A stretch of 64,000 bases of DNA from Anaerobium acetethylicum (GCF_900096945.1 NZ_FMKA01000007.1:1-64000); one strand, 5' to 3'. Positions 35,302 to 44,640 are shown, counted from the first letter of the stretch. Made by a program: numbers and translations. Notes: a model not told the origin generated them from the sequence alone.

Positions 35302-36391
35302 TGCTAACTTTTATCGCCATATAAATGATGTAGTAACTGATAAAGACAAATCCCGTTCTCTTGGAAACTTTTCCATACAGATATGTCGGTACCATAAGCA
35401 GAACAGATGCTCCAATCATGGCAAGCATATCAAAGAAGATATCCGGACCTGCCACCCTGATTGGATGCAGAAGCCCGCTGACTCCCAGCACAAACAGGAT
35501 ATTTAAAATATTGCTTCCAATAATATTGCCAACTGCAATATCCTCTTTCTTTTTTAGCGCAGCGACCAGGCAGGCAACCAATTCTGGCAGGGATGTGCCG
35601 AAGGCTATCACAGTCAGCCCGATAAACTCTTCGCTCCATCCCAGAGAATGTGCGATTTTCACCGCACTGTTTACCGCAAAAATAGCTCCGCCCACTAATC
35701 CCGCAAGACCCAGAAAAAACAAGACCGCTTGCTTTTTCATGGATTCTGCTTTCTCTTCCTCTGCCTGTTCCGGTACTCTTATCTCTTCCGGCACCCTTAC
35801 CTCTTCAGCCACCCTTATCTCTTCCGGCACCCTTACCTCTTCCGGCACATCATCCGAAGTTTCAACCAAAACCTCCTGATCTTCAAGGTACTCAAATACG
35901 TCATCCTCAAATACCGTATCAGGTTTCTCATGTTCCGATGCCTGGTTTGTTTTTACCGCAATGTAGCCCACAAACAGAAACATTCCTGCCAGCAGGATCG
36001 CCGACTCGAGTCTGGACAATGTACCTGAAGTCACTATCATAATAGCCAGCACTGTCTGAATAAGCACAGACAGCAGAAGTTCCCTTCTCGGCACCCGGGA
36101 ATCCACTTCAATTGGAAAGATCAGCGCTGTCAATCCAAGTATAACAGTAATATTTACAATGCTGCTTCCCATCACATCTCCCAGGGTAAGCAGGTTTGTT
36201 CCCTGGATTCCCGAAAATATTCCAATCGCCGCTTCTGGCGCACTGGTGCCCATTGCGACGATGAACAACCCTACGACAAAATCGGGGACCTTTAATATTT
36301 TTGCGATCCTGGATGCTGCGCTGATCATGATATCTGCTCCCTTGACCAAAACCAGCAATCCAGCTGCCAATGTCAGATATATGGTTATCAA
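35285..36391 (-). CDS. CaCA-family calcium/sodium (cation) exchanger
   Basis: About 368 aa if begun at TTG 36391, which has AAAGGAAGGTGG at ideal spacing; ATG codons at 36412 and 36451 are alternatives with poorer context. Two homologous five-helix halves with the alpha repeats GTSAPEAAIGIFSGIQGTN and GTSLPELVACLVAALKKK. The cytoplasmic loop between halves carries an acidic tandem repeat (units of PEEIRV/PEEVRV, 35770-35860) unusual for the family. Likely exchanges Ca2+ for Na+ or H+ at the cell membrane. The final residues RYLTP and stop come from a GGTACC hairpin repeat. Confidence 0.88.
   Translation of the reverse strand: MITIYLTLAAGLLVLVKGADIMISAASRIAKILKVPDFVVGLFIVAMGTSAPEAAIGIFSGIQGTNLLTLGDVMGSSIVNITVILGLTALIFPIEVDSRVPRRELLLSVLIQTVLAIMIVTSGTLSRLESAILLAGMFLFVGYIAVKTNQASEHEKPDTVFEDDVFEYLEDQEVLVETSDDVPEEVRVPEEIRVAEEVRVPEEIRVPEQAEEEKAESMKKQAVLFFLGLAGLVGGAIFAVNSAVKIAHSLGWSEEFIGLTVIAFGTSLPELVACLVAALKKKEDIAVGNIIGSNILNILFVLGVSGLLHPIRVAGPDIFFDMLAMIGASVLLMVPTYLYGKVSKRTGFVFISYYIIYMAIKVSRYLTP
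35770..35860. repeat. Short tandem repeat inside the exchanger loop
   Basis: Repeats of about 18 bp (CTCTTCCGGCACCCTTAC and variants) encode PEEIRV/PEEVRV/AEEVRV units. They are in multiples of three bases, so copy number can change without a frameshift. Confidence 0.75.
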
Positions 36392-36834
36392 TTGCTTCCA
36401 CCTTCCTTTCATGATGGTCCAAGTGTTCGGACAATTCAGTAAAGCTGTCACGCAATAATACCCTCTCTATTCAGCCACTCTATGGGACTGCTCATCAATA
36501 TCCCTTAATTATCTACTATTTTACCATGAAAACGAAAATCTCTCATCTGGAAAACAGCGCAAAAAAAGAATGCAACTTATAGAATAGAAGTATCAAAAGC
36601 ACATCTTAAACCTCGGCTTCGTCAATTTGCACATTCGCCAGCTATCACGCAGTGATGCAAAACATGATTCAATGAGCAGCTTTATGAAGACGTTGGTACT
36701 TGGGCCGCGTATTGTGCGGCCCAAGTACCACTACGTCTTCATCTAAGCGATGTTCATGGTACCTTTCATGGTACCTGACACCATAAATTTGGTACCAAAT
36801 TTGTCTTTGTTTATGGTGTCAGGTACCAAATTTG
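36392..36834. other. Repeat-rich gap between two antiporter genes
   Basis: No gene is seen. It contains the third-family repeat at 36603-36748 and the GGTACC repeat cluster at 36756-36843. Confidence 0.7.
36603..36748 (-). repeat. Third dispersed repeat family with a large hairpin
   Basis: GAAGACG-TTGGTACTTGGGCCGC (36686-36708) pairs with GCGGCCCAAGTACC-ACTA-CGTCTTC (36716-36740). On the minus strand it is followed by ATGTTTTGCATCAC and GTGCAAATTGACGAA. The same sequences occur in the same relation at 44851-45000. Confidence 0.8.
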
Positions 36835-36843
36835 TCAGGTACC
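36756..36843. repeat. GGTACC repeat cluster, expanded copy
   Basis: A complete hairpin (36769-36827) with an extra GGTACCAAATTTG inserted in its loop is flanked by a TGGTACC on the left and a TCAGGTACCAAATTTG on the right. It looks like a site of repeated local duplication. It provides the stop codon of the gene at 36835. Confidence 0.85.
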
Positions 36844-38436
36844 AAATTTGTTCATTACCAGCACGTCTCCGGCCTGAATTCTTGTGGGCCCTTTCGGAAT
36901 AATAATCTGCTCTCCGCGTTTTATCATGATGACGATCTGGCCAGGATTTGGGGAAAATTCCGAAATCATTTTCCCGATCCAGCGGTTTCCTGTCCTGATC
37001 GGCAGTTCAACCAGATGGACTTCGGTTTTCTGATCGAAAGACAGGGCACTCAATATGGCAACATCATTTTCCTGCAAGACGGAGCTTCCGTTGGGGACCA
37101 GCGTCTCGTTGTTACGGATGATCATAGCCAGAAGCGTATCCGGTGGAAATACGATTTCCTTGAGCTTCCTACCCTTCCACTGATGCTTCTCTCCTATTTC
37201 AAGCCGGATAAACTGCACCTGCGTTTCCTCAGAATAATCGTTGAAGGTCTTAAGGACATCTGTATTCTCATCAATCATATCCAGCTTACTGGCCATAAAT
37301 GGAAGCAGCGTTCCCTGGAACGCAATGGACAGAAGCACGATAAAAAATACGATATGGAAGATATCATGATTCGTACTGGCCGGATCCACCACCGTCATAA
37401 TTGCGAATACGATAGAGGCGGCACCTCTGAGTCCTGCAAATGACATGAACAGCATATGCTTCATCCTGCTCTTTGCTGGAAACAGGATCAGGAATATGGA
37501 TGCCGGTCTTGCCACAAACGTCAGAAACAGGAATATGGCAATGGCTGTTTTCAGCACTGACGGAAGCTGGGAAGGAAATGCAAGAAGGCCCAGCAGGAAG
37601 AAGATGAGCATCTGCATAATTCCAGTTACCCCGTCAAAAAAATGAATGAAAGCCTGCTTATTTTTTATATTGGAATTTCCCAGAATGATCCCTACAATGT
37701 AAGCGCTCAGATATCCGTTTCCACCTATTAGGCCTGGCACGGCGTAGGCCAGAACAGCTATGGCAAATACAAAAACAGCGTCAAACCCCTCTGTCGCGAA
37801 TTGAAAGCGACGGAGTATGAAGACAGCTGCTGCCGCGATTCCAACGCCTATGACAGCACCGTAGACCAGCTGGGCAAATACCGTGTACAGAATCGGTCCG
37901 GCGCTGGCCTGCCCATTCATGACAGAAAGCACGATGACCGTCATCATGTAGGAGCCTGGGTCATTGCTTCCACTTTCGATTTCCAACATGGATGCCGTGT
38001 TGTACTTCAGGTTCATCCTTTTTGACCGGAGTATGGAGAAAACGGAAGCCGCATCTGTCGAACTGATGACAGAGCCGATCAGAAGGCTCTCAAGAAATCC
38101 GATATGAAGCACGAAATGGCAGAACAGGCCTGTGAGGCCGGCCGTTGCCGCCACTCCTATGGTTGAAAGAAGGATTGATTTTACCGCCACTGGTCTGGCC
38201 TCGTTCCAGTTGGTGCCAAACCCGCCATAGAACATGATGAAAATCAGGGCTATGGAACAGATCTGTTCGGCAGCCCGGAAATCATCAAAAGGAATTTTGA
38301 CCAGACCGTCCGACCCGAACAGCATTCCCAGAAGAATAAATGCAAAAAGGGTCGGAATCCCGATTTTACTTGATATTTTATTGAACAGAATGCAGATTAT
38401 GATTATGACTGCGGTTATGAAAAGATAGATTGACAT
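36835..38436 (-). CDS. Potassium/proton antiporter, CPA1 type with TrkA-C domain
   Basis: 533 aa. About 12-13 membrane helices to residue ~395 with CPA1 features (VISSTDAASVFSILRSKRMNLKYN, LEIESGSNDPGSYM). A cytoplasmic TrkA-C-like tail follows about 415-530 (VQFIRLEIGEKHQWKGRKLKEIVFP, RIQAGDVLVM). The architecture equals CvrA/NhaP2-type K+/H+ antiporters, gated by a nucleotide or ligand at the TrkA-C domain. Start follows AAGGAGGG. The C-terminal residues FGT and stop TGA are read from a GGTACC repeat cluster. Confidence 0.9.
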   Translation of the reverse strand: MSIYLFITAVIIIICILFNKISSKIGIPTLFAFILLGMLFGSDGLVKIPFDDFRAAEQICSIALIFIMFYGGFGTNWNEARPVAVKSILLSTIGVAATAGLTGLFCHFVLHIGFLESLLIGSVISSTDAASVFSILRSKRMNLKYNTASMLEIESGSNDPGSYMMTVIVLSVMNGQASAGPILYTVFAQLVYGAVIGVGIAAAAVFILRRFQFATEGFDAVFVFAIAVLAYAVPGLIGGNGYLSAYIVGIILGNSNIKNKQAFIHFFDGVTGIMQMLIFFLLGLLAFPSQLPSVLKTAIAIFLFLTFVARPASIFLILFPAKSRMKHMLFMSFAGLRGAASIVFAIMTVVDPASTNHDIFHIVFFIVLLSIAFQGTLLPFMASKLDMIDENTDVLKTFNDYSEETQVQFIRLEIGEKHQWKGRKLKEIVFPPDTLLAMIIRNNETLVPNGSSVLQENDVAILSALSFDQKTEVHLVELPIRTGNRWIGKMISEFSPNPGQIVIMIKRGEQIIIPKGPTRIQAGDVLVMNKFGT

Positions 38437-38777
38437 GTTTCCCTCCTTTAGTCTTATTTGTTTATATATCCTACTTACATTGTATGATATATGGGATGTT
38501 GAGTCAAGGATGCGGGCTTTATGATGTCAGGTACCGCTATTTGTTTAGTACCTTTTCATGGTACCTGACACCATAAATTTTTGTTTATGGTGTCAGGTAC
38601 CATGAATGGATATCGAAAAAGGAGTGCACTTGATTCCCGCATCATCTTCATGTATAGTGAAAAGGCAGGGAATCTGGAAGCGTTTTTTACCATTTGAAGC
38701 CTTCAAAGATTGCTTGATTTTCCCCCGGATAGCATAATACAAATAAAGATTCTTTTTCGAAAGGCAGGATCCTCTAA
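38437..38777. other. Intergenic region with GGTACC repeats, upstream of the LytS-like gene
   Basis: A half copy of the GGTACC repeat (38524-38535) and a complete copy lie here. The remaining 170 bp up to 38777 contain the likely promoter of the sensor kinase gene, but no clear -35/-10 pair was assigned. Confidence 0.6.
38559..38602. repeat. GGTACC hairpin repeat, complete copy
   Basis: TGGTACCTGACACCA ... TGGTGTCAGGTACCA around AATTTTTGTT. Confidence 0.9.
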
Positions 38778-40475
38778 ATGGATATCGGAATTTTCAAAGG
38801 TGTAATATTTAACATTGGCATGCTCGTTCTGATTGCACAGATTCTTGGCAGGATGCGCATCGTCAAAAAATTCGTGGTGCGCCAGAAACATACGCTCCGC
38901 GAGAATATGATCATGATTCTCATCTTCGGAACCATCAGCATTCTCTCCACCCACATGGGGATCAGCGTCCACGATGCCCTTGCCAATACCAGGGTAATCG
39001 GTGTTATGGCAGCCGGGTTTATCGGCGGCCCTGTCGTCGGAATCAGCACGGCAATCATCGCCTCTATCCACCGGTACCTGATAGACATCAACGGGTTTAC
39101 TGCTTTTGCATGCGCCATCTCGACCTTGGCGGAAGGCATAATTGCCGTTTCATTTACCGGCTATGTCAAAAAAACGAAATACCAGGAATCCGACCTGTTC
39201 CTGCTAACCTTTATTGCCGAAATCCTTCAGATGGTCATCATCCTGCTGATTGCAAAACCATACTCCCATGCATTGGAACTGGTGCGCGCTATCGCAGGCC
39301 CGATGATTCTTTTCAATTCTATCGGCATGGTCCTGTTTGTAGGCGTATTCAAAAACATAATCCTGGAGCAAGAGTATGAAATCGGCAAAAAGGTCGGGCT
39401 TATATTTGATATTACAAAGAAATGCCTGCCCATCCTGCAGACCGGCCTGTATGATCAGGACAGCTGCCGCAGCATCAGCAAAATCATCCTGGAATCCACG
39501 AAGGATCTGGGCATCATTTTTACAGATACAGCGGAAATCCTCAGCTCCGAGGGCAAACATCTGATGTACATCCCCCGCCACCACGAAATCCCCGAACTGG
39601 CACGCCGAACGATCTGCAGCGGAAGCGTGTGCATCGCCGAAGAGACGGCACCTGGCGATATCCTGTCGAAGGCATTTCAAAAATCAGTCGCCATAGCCGC
39701 GCCTCTTCGAAAGAACGACAAGGTTTTCGGATGCATGATTATTTTTACAAATAAATATAAGATTTCCCTTCATTCAGATATCGAATTCGCCGACGGCCTC
39801 AGCAAGTTTCTTTCCATCCAGCTTGAACTATCCCAGATCGAGAAGCAGCAGAGGCTTTTGGAAAAGGCTGAATTTCAGGCACTGCAGTCTCAGATCAATC
39901 CGCATTTCATCTTCAATTCCCTGAATACGATCAGTGCTTTCTGCAGGGAAAAACCTGGCAAAGCCAGGGAACTCCTGATTGCACTTGCGACCTATTTCCG
40001 CAATTCCATTCAGACACAGGATGGTTTCGTAAGCATTTATGACGAGCTTGACTATGTGGAAGCCTACCTTCAGCTGGAGAAAGCACGGTTTGAAGACAGG
40101 CTTCAGATTATTACGGAAATACCGGAATCCCTGGACTGCCAGCTGCCCTGCCTGATTCTGCAGCCGGTCGTCGAAAACGCCGTCAAGCACGGGGCGATGA
40201 AGCGGAAACAGGGAACCATAAGCATAACCGCTGAAGAACAGGAAGATACCGTAATTATTTCCGTCTCAGACAACGGCCTCGGAATACCGGAAGACCTTCT
40301 CCTTCACCTGAAAGCCAATACCATGGACTGCAGGAAAATCGGATTGTCCAATGTGGAAAGACGCCTGCGCTATATTTACGGCAGAGGGCTGGATATTTCC
40401 TCAACACCGGAGGGTACGACGGTCCGTCTGCACATTCCCGTGAGAAAAAACAGCTTAAGATTGGAGGAATTTTAA
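38778..40475 (+). CDS. LytS-type sensor histidine kinase
   Basis: 565 aa. Five to six N-terminal membrane helices (5TMR-LYT type, about 1-200, with HMGISVHDALANTRVIGVMAAG), a GAF-like domain about 220-355, then the His_kinase segment with NPHFIFNSLNTISAF (phosphoacceptor His) and a GHKL ATPase domain (PVVENAVKHG, SDNGLGIPED, GLSNVERRLRYIYG). Its stop overlaps the start of the response regulator (TAATG). This family includes BtsS and YpdA, which sense pyruvate and related signals; the cstA-type gene right downstream supports a similar role here. Confidence 0.93.
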   Translation: MDIGIFKGVIFNIGMLVLIAQILGRMRIVKKFVVRQKHTLRENMIMILIFGTISILSTHMGISVHDALANTRVIGVMAAGFIGGPVVGISTAIIASIHRYLIDINGFTAFACAISTLAEGIIAVSFTGYVKKTKYQESDLFLLTFIAEILQMVIILLIAKPYSHALELVRAIAGPMILFNSIGMVLFVGVFKNIILEQEYEIGKKVGLIFDITKKCLPILQTGLYDQDSCRSISKIILESTKDLGIIFTDTAEILSSEGKHLMYIPRHHEIPELARRTICSGSVCIAEETAPGDILSKAFQKSVAIAAPLRKNDKVFGCMIIFTNKYKISLHSDIEFADGLSKFLSIQLELSQIEKQQRLLEKAEFQALQSQINPHFIFNSLNTISAFCREKPGKARELLIALATYFRNSIQTQDGFVSIYDELDYVEAYLQLEKARFEDRLQIITEIPESLDCQLPCLILQPVVENAVKHGAMKRKQGTISITAEEQEDTVIISVSDNGLGIPEDLLLHLKANTMDCRKIGLSNVERRLRYIYGRGLDISSTPEGTTVRLHIPVRKNSLRLEEF

Positions 40476-41197
40476 TGAAAGTCGCAATCATAGATGATGA
40501 AAAGCCGGCACGAAGCGAACTCAGCTACCTGATCAGGGAAGCTGCTCCCGAAGCCATCATAACAGAGATAGAAAATGGCGAAACCGCACTCGAAATACTG
40601 TCCAATGAACGTTTCGACCTTCTCTGCATCGATATCAATCTCGGAGATATCAGCGGAACCGTTCTGGCTGCTACGGCCAGGAAGATTCTACCTGATGCGG
40701 AAATCGTATTCGCCACTGCCTATAATAATTATGCAGAAAAAGCCTTTGAGATAGATGCCATTTACTATCTGCTAAAACCCTTTTCTGCAAAAAAGGTAAC
40801 GCAGATGCTTGACAAGTACAGCAGGAAGAAGCAGGCTCATTCTGCAGAGGCATCCTGCTGCCTTACCTCTAAAATCCCAGTCACCGTTGACAAGAAAATC
40901 CTCCTCCTCGACATTTCCGAAATCGTCTATATTGAGTCACAGAACCGGATATGCATCATCCATACCAGATCAGGGGAATACAGGGACTGCACCACCCTCT
41001 CCTGCTACGAGGACAAACTTTCTACCAGCGGTTTCTTCCGCATCCAGAAAAGTTACCTGATCAACATGAAATACGCTTCTGAGATATATCCCTGGTTCAA
41101 CGGAACCTTCTGCGTGAAAATGGCCGGATTTGAAACAGCAAACCTTCCCGTCAGCAGAACCCAGATCAAAACTCTCAAAAAACTATTCGGGATTTGA
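40475..41197 (+). CDS. LytTR-family response regulator (LytR/BtsR-like)
   Basis: 240 aa: receiver domain about 1-118 (IDDEKPARSEL, LLCIDINLGD phosphoacceptor, LKPFSAKKV) and LytTR domain about 135-238 (LLDISEIVYIESQNRICIIHT, FFRIQKSYLINMKYASEIYPW). Start follows GGAGGAATT and overlaps the kinase stop. Two direct repeats with 21-bp period immediately downstream, before cstA, are the probable binding site. Confidence 0.93.
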   Translation: MKVAIIDDEKPARSELSYLIREAAPEAIITEIENGETALEILSNERFDLLCIDINLGDISGTVLAATARKILPDAEIVFATAYNNYAEKAFEIDAIYYLLKPFSAKKVTQMLDKYSRKKQAHSAEASCCLTSKIPVTVDKKILLLDISEIVYIESQNRICIIHTRSGEYRDCTTLSCYEDKLSTSGFFRIQKSYLINMKYASEIYPWFNGTFCVKMAGFETANLPVSRTQIKTLKKLFGI

Positions 41198-41210
41198 TGT
41201 CTCCACTTCT

Positions 41211-41241
41211 GCATTTCGCACGGTCTTTTATGCATGTTGTA
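41211..41241 (+). promoter_or_regulatory. Candidate LytTR-type operator upstream of cstA
   Basis: GCATTTCGCA (41211-41220) and GCATGTTGTA (41232-41241) are direct repeats 21 bp apart, the two-turn spacing used by LytTR regulators such as YpdB. They lie about 75-105 bp before the cstA start. The match between halves is partial, so this is a candidate. Confidence 0.5.
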
Positions 41242-41315
41242 CCTATTTCAAAGTCTTCCCGCCCTGTTTATGTTAAAATACGCCTATAAAAAAACAACCG
41301 AAAGGCGGGAAACAT

Positions 41316-42743
41316 ATGATATCATTTTTTACATGTCTTGTATTACTGATCGGAGGATACCTTGTTTACGGAAAAATCGTGGAAAAGAATTTCACCCCTG
41401 ACGACAGGGAAACTCCGGCAATCACAATGGCAGACGGATCAGACTACGTCGTAATGGAAAACTGGAGGATATTCCTGATCCAGCTTCTGAACATCGCAGG
41501 CCTCGGACCTATCTTCGGCGCCATTGCAGGCGCTTTATGGGGCCCTGTCGTTTTCATCTGGATTACGCTCGGCACCATATTCGCTGGTGGCGTTCATGAT
41601 TATCTTTCCGGAATGATGTCCATGCGGCACGGCGGAGCCACAATCGGAGAAATTGTAGGCATCTACCTTGGCCCTGTCATGAAAAAAATCATGCGCATAT
41701 TCTCTGTCGTACTGCTCATCCTTGTTGGCGTTGCCTTCTCAACCGGACCTGCAGCGCTGCTTGCCATGCTGACTCCGGACGCATTAAACATAACTTTCTG
41801 GCTGGTTGTAATCCTTGCTTATTACTTTATTGCAACCTTTGTTCCCATTGATAAGATTATCGGAAAAATCTATCCTGTTTTCGGCCTTTCCCTGATTTTT
41901 ATGGCTTTGGGAGTTGCTGGCGGAATCATCGTCAAGGGTTATACCATTCCTGAGATATCACTTTCCAACCTGCACCCGGCTAATACACCGATCTGGCCAA
42001 TGATGTTCGTTTCTGTTGCCTGCGGTGCGATTTCCGGTTTCCACGCAACCCAGTCTCCGTTGATGGCGCGCTGCATGAAATCAGAGCGCGACGGCAGGAG
42101 GATTTTCTATGGAGCAATGGTTTCCGAAGGCGTTATCGCACTTATCTGGGCAGCTGCAGGCTGCGCATTCTACGGAACCACCGGCGGCCTCGGGTCTGCA
42201 TTAAAAGAACTCGGCGGACAGGGTCCTGTAGTCTATGACATCACCACAAAGCTTCTTGGACCTGTAGGTTCTGTTATTGCCATGATCGGCGTTATTGCAT
42301 GTCCGATTTCCTCAGGTGATACTGCATTCAGAAGCGCAAGACTGGTCATTTCAGACTGGCTGAAGATCGACCAGGCCAGCTTTAAGAAAAGACTGGCTCT
42401 TACCATTCCTATATTGGGAATCGGTGCCCTTCTGACTCAGATGGACGTTTCTATTATCTGGCGTTATTTCTCATGGAGCAACCAGACCCTGGCAATGCTT
42501 GCATTATGGGCAGGCGGTGCCTACCTTTACAAAAACAACCGCAATCCATGGATGGCCGTCATTCCTGCCACATTCATGTCAGCGGTAAGCCTTACCTATA
42601 TACTGATGGCGCCGGAAGGCTTCAAACTCAGCACAACAATTTCCTACCTTGCAGGAATTCTGTTCGCTGTGGTCTGCCTGTTTGTATTTGTTAAGAAAAC
42701 CTACCTGAATCAGGCTAACAAGAAGGCAGAGGGTACTGCTTAG
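41316..42743 (+). CDS. cstA: CstA-family transporter (pyruvate or peptide uptake)
   Basis: 475 aa, the shorter form of the family (E. coli CstA/BtsT are about 700). About 13 membrane helices. The family core is present: NIAGLGPIFGAIAGALWGP, GGVHDYLSGMMSMRHGG, SGFHATQSPLMARCM and ISSGDTAFRSARL. Family members import pyruvate or peptides during carbon limitation. Start follows AAAGGCGGG. It is directly downstream of a LytS/LytR-type system, matching BtsSR-BtsT and LytSR-linked arrangements, so pyruvate-responsive control is likely. The gene is followed by GGTACC repeats. Confidence 0.92.
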   Translation: MISFFTCLVLLIGGYLVYGKIVEKNFTPDDRETPAITMADGSDYVVMENWRIFLIQLLNIAGLGPIFGAIAGALWGPVVFIWITLGTIFAGGVHDYLSGMMSMRHGGATIGEIVGIYLGPVMKKIMRIFSVVLLILVGVAFSTGPAALLAMLTPDALNITFWLVVILAYYFIATFVPIDKIIGKIYPVFGLSLIFMALGVAGGIIVKGYTIPEISLSNLHPANTPIWPMMFVSVACGAISGFHATQSPLMARCMKSERDGRRIFYGAMVSEGVIALIWAAAGCAFYGTTGGLGSALKELGGQGPVVYDITTKLLGPVGSVIAMIGVIACPISSGDTAFRSARLVISDWLKIDQASFKKRLALTIPILGIGALLTQMDVSIIWRYFSWSNQTLAMLALWAGGAYLYKNNRNPWMAVIPATFMSAVSLTYILMAPEGFKLSTTISYLAGILFAVVCLFVFVKKTYLNQANKKAEGTA

Positions 42744-42751
42744 GGGCTGCT

Positions 42752-42817
42752 TGGTACCTGACACCACATTGCTTGGTACCTGACACCATAAATTTTTGTT
42801 TATGGTGTCAGGTACCA
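42752..42817. repeat. GGTACC repeat: half copy plus complete hairpin
   Basis: Half copy TGGTACCTGACACCA at 42752-42766, then a complete hairpin 42774-42817. More GGTACC-containing degenerate sequence runs to 42865. Confidence 0.9.
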
Positions 42818-42870
42818 AGCGGGTACCACCATGCGAGCTACCACCATGTGGTACCACTTGGTACGCCACT

Positions 42871-43479
42871 TTATTTAATATTTTCTATATTATAGATATA
42901 ATACCCCTCATAATAATAACTTGCATCAATACCCTTCATATAAACCTCATGGTCATTAATCTGATCAGTCAGTGCAGCTTTTAACAAAACCTTAATTTCC
43001 ACATCTTTTACAGGACTGCGTTCCATTGCAAGCAGATAATCTTCTTTATCAACCTGACTCCAATCTATAACGCGCTTAATCTCCTTCTTCAAAATCGCAT
43101 CAAGCCATATTCTTATACTGCGGCCATTGCCTTCACGGAATGGATGTGCAACATTCATCTCAACATATTTTTCAATAATTTCATCGAAAGTTGACTGTGG
43201 CATCTGATCAATATTTTTAAGAGCAGCTTCCAGATATATAACGGGTGCAAATCGAAACCCACCCTTTGCAATATTTACATTACGCATTTTTCCGACAAAA
43301 GGGTAAATTTCGCCAAAAAGATACTGATGGATTTCTGCAAGTCCTTCGAATGTACCAATTTCGAATTTATCCAACAATTCCTTTTCAAACAACTCAAGGG
43401 CTTTCATCTTGCTGATTTTTTCTTCCATACGGGCAAGTTCCGAAGAATCCGTTATACCCATTTTATTTTCTAATGCCAT
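42871..43479 (-). CDS. Fic family AMP-transferase, class III
   Basis: 202 aa, the typical short stand-alone Fic. Active-site motif HPFREGNGR (H112 onward) is complete. The C-terminal helix carries SYYYEG (S187, E191, G192), the [ST]xxxE[GN] inhibitory motif that defines class III, as in the Neisseria enzyme NmFic; the flanking MKGIDASYYYEGY also fits that group. Start follows AAAGGAG. It lies just upstream of another Fic gene on the same strand, separated by about 80 bp and a dispersed repeat. Confidence 0.9.
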   Translation of the reverse strand: MALENKMGITDSSELARMEEKISKMKALELFEKELLDKFEIGTFEGLAEIHQYLFGEIYPFVGKMRNVNIAKGGFRFAPVIYLEAALKNIDQMPQSTFDEIIEKYVEMNVAHPFREGNGRSIRIWLDAILKKEIKRVIDWSQVDKEDYLLAMERSPVKDVEIKVLLKAALTDQINDHEVYMKGIDASYYYEGYYIYNIENIK

Positions 43480-43505
43480 GACTTACTCCTTTCAAAATCA
43501 TCTTT

Positions 43506-43534
43506 GTAACTATTCAGGACTACTGAACAGTTAC
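43506..43534. repeat. Dispersed repeat, GTAACTATTCAGGAC family
   Basis: GTAACTATTCAGGACTACTG and mirror AACAGTTAC, between two Fic genes. Confidence 0.75.
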
Positions 43535-43557
43535 TTATCTTTTAACAACGCAAAACC

Positions 43558-44640
43558 CTAATAAGCGTCATGCCTTCCCACAAACACATCATAAATACGC
43601 TGATATCTGTACCCCTTTTTTATAACAGAACTATCTTTTACAACAATCCCCATCTTCACCAGCTGATTAATGATATTGGACACGACATTTACAGACACAC
43701 CTGATTCATCCTGCACTTCTTTTTTTGTAAATACAATCTGGCGCATGATTACAGGCATAATACGATAGACCGAATTACCTCTGAAGCATTCTATCGCCTT
43801 CATATCCTCCCTGTATATTTCCTTGATGCGATTTATTTTATAGATATATGAATTACACTGGTCAATCACGCACTGCAGGAAAAATTTGATGAATCCTGCT
43901 ACATTACCACGCCTGCTTTCCATTAAACTGCGCTGATAGGCCGGTTTGTATAATTCTATAATTTCTGATAAAAATAAAACAGGCTTTCCTTCTTCTAAAA
44001 GTGCCATTTGCACCGGAATCAGAGCTCTTCCCAATCTCCCATTTCCATCTTTGTATGCATGAATAGTCTCAAACTGTGCATGTGATATCGCTACATTTAC
44101 AAAAAGCGGATCAATAAACGCATCGTTCATATATTCAAACAAATTACCCAGCAGTTCTGGAACAGCTTCCGGCTCTGGGGGAATAAAGATTGCACCATCT
44201 ATTCCAGCTCCCCTTGGTCCAATCCAATTCTGTGTTGTTCTGATCTGTCCAGGTGTTTTTTCTGAACCCCTTACACTATTCAGCAGAATACGATGCATCT
44301 GATTTACAAAATATAAGTTTATTTTTTTCTGTTCCTGCAGCTCTTCATATGCAAATTCAACTGCTTTTTTCAAGTTCTGTATTTCCAGATTGTCATCTGT
44401 CTGCTCCAGATATTTTAAATAATACATTTCATCCTGGGATATCTGAGTGCCTTCTATCTGTGTGGATTTATAGCTTTCATTTAATAAGACGGAATCCAGA
44501 AAATATTTCGTATCAAACTCCAGGGTATTTAATAATGATTTATATTCTCCATATCTTTCATTTGATTCAGCTAGTAATCGAAGCAATTCTTTATCTATTT
44601 TATACTCTGTTGGTAACTTATCGGCTTGATATGGTTTCAT
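43558..44640 (-). CDS. Fic family protein, class II with C-terminal winged helix
   Basis: 360 aa. The N-terminal inhibitory motif STQIEG (S59, E63, G64) identifies class II. The catalytic motif is HAYKDGNGRLGR, with Tyr in place of the usual Phe and Ala for Pro; His, Gly-Asn-Gly and Arg are kept, so catalysis is still possible. The C-terminus has a winged-helix region (VFTKKEVQDESGVSVNVVSNIINQLVKMGIV). Start follows AAAGGA. It is unlike the Fic at 9943 except in architecture. No target is evident. Confidence 0.88.
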   Translation of the reverse strand: MKPYQADKLPTEYKIDKELLRLLAESNERYGEYKSLLNTLEFDTKYFLDSVLLNESYKSTQIEGTQISQDEMYYLKYLEQTDDNLEIQNLKKAVEFAYEELQEQKKINLYFVNQMHRILLNSVRGSEKTPGQIRTTQNWIGPRGAGIDGAIFIPPEPEAVPELLGNLFEYMNDAFIDPLFVNVAISHAQFETIHAYKDGNGRLGRALIPVQMALLEEGKPVLFLSEIIELYKPAYQRSLMESRRGNVAGFIKFFLQCVIDQCNSYIYKINRIKEIYREDMKAIECFRGNSVYRIMPVIMRQIVFTKKEVQDESGVSVNVVSNIINQLVKMGIVVKDSSVIKKGYRYQRIYDVFVGRHDAY

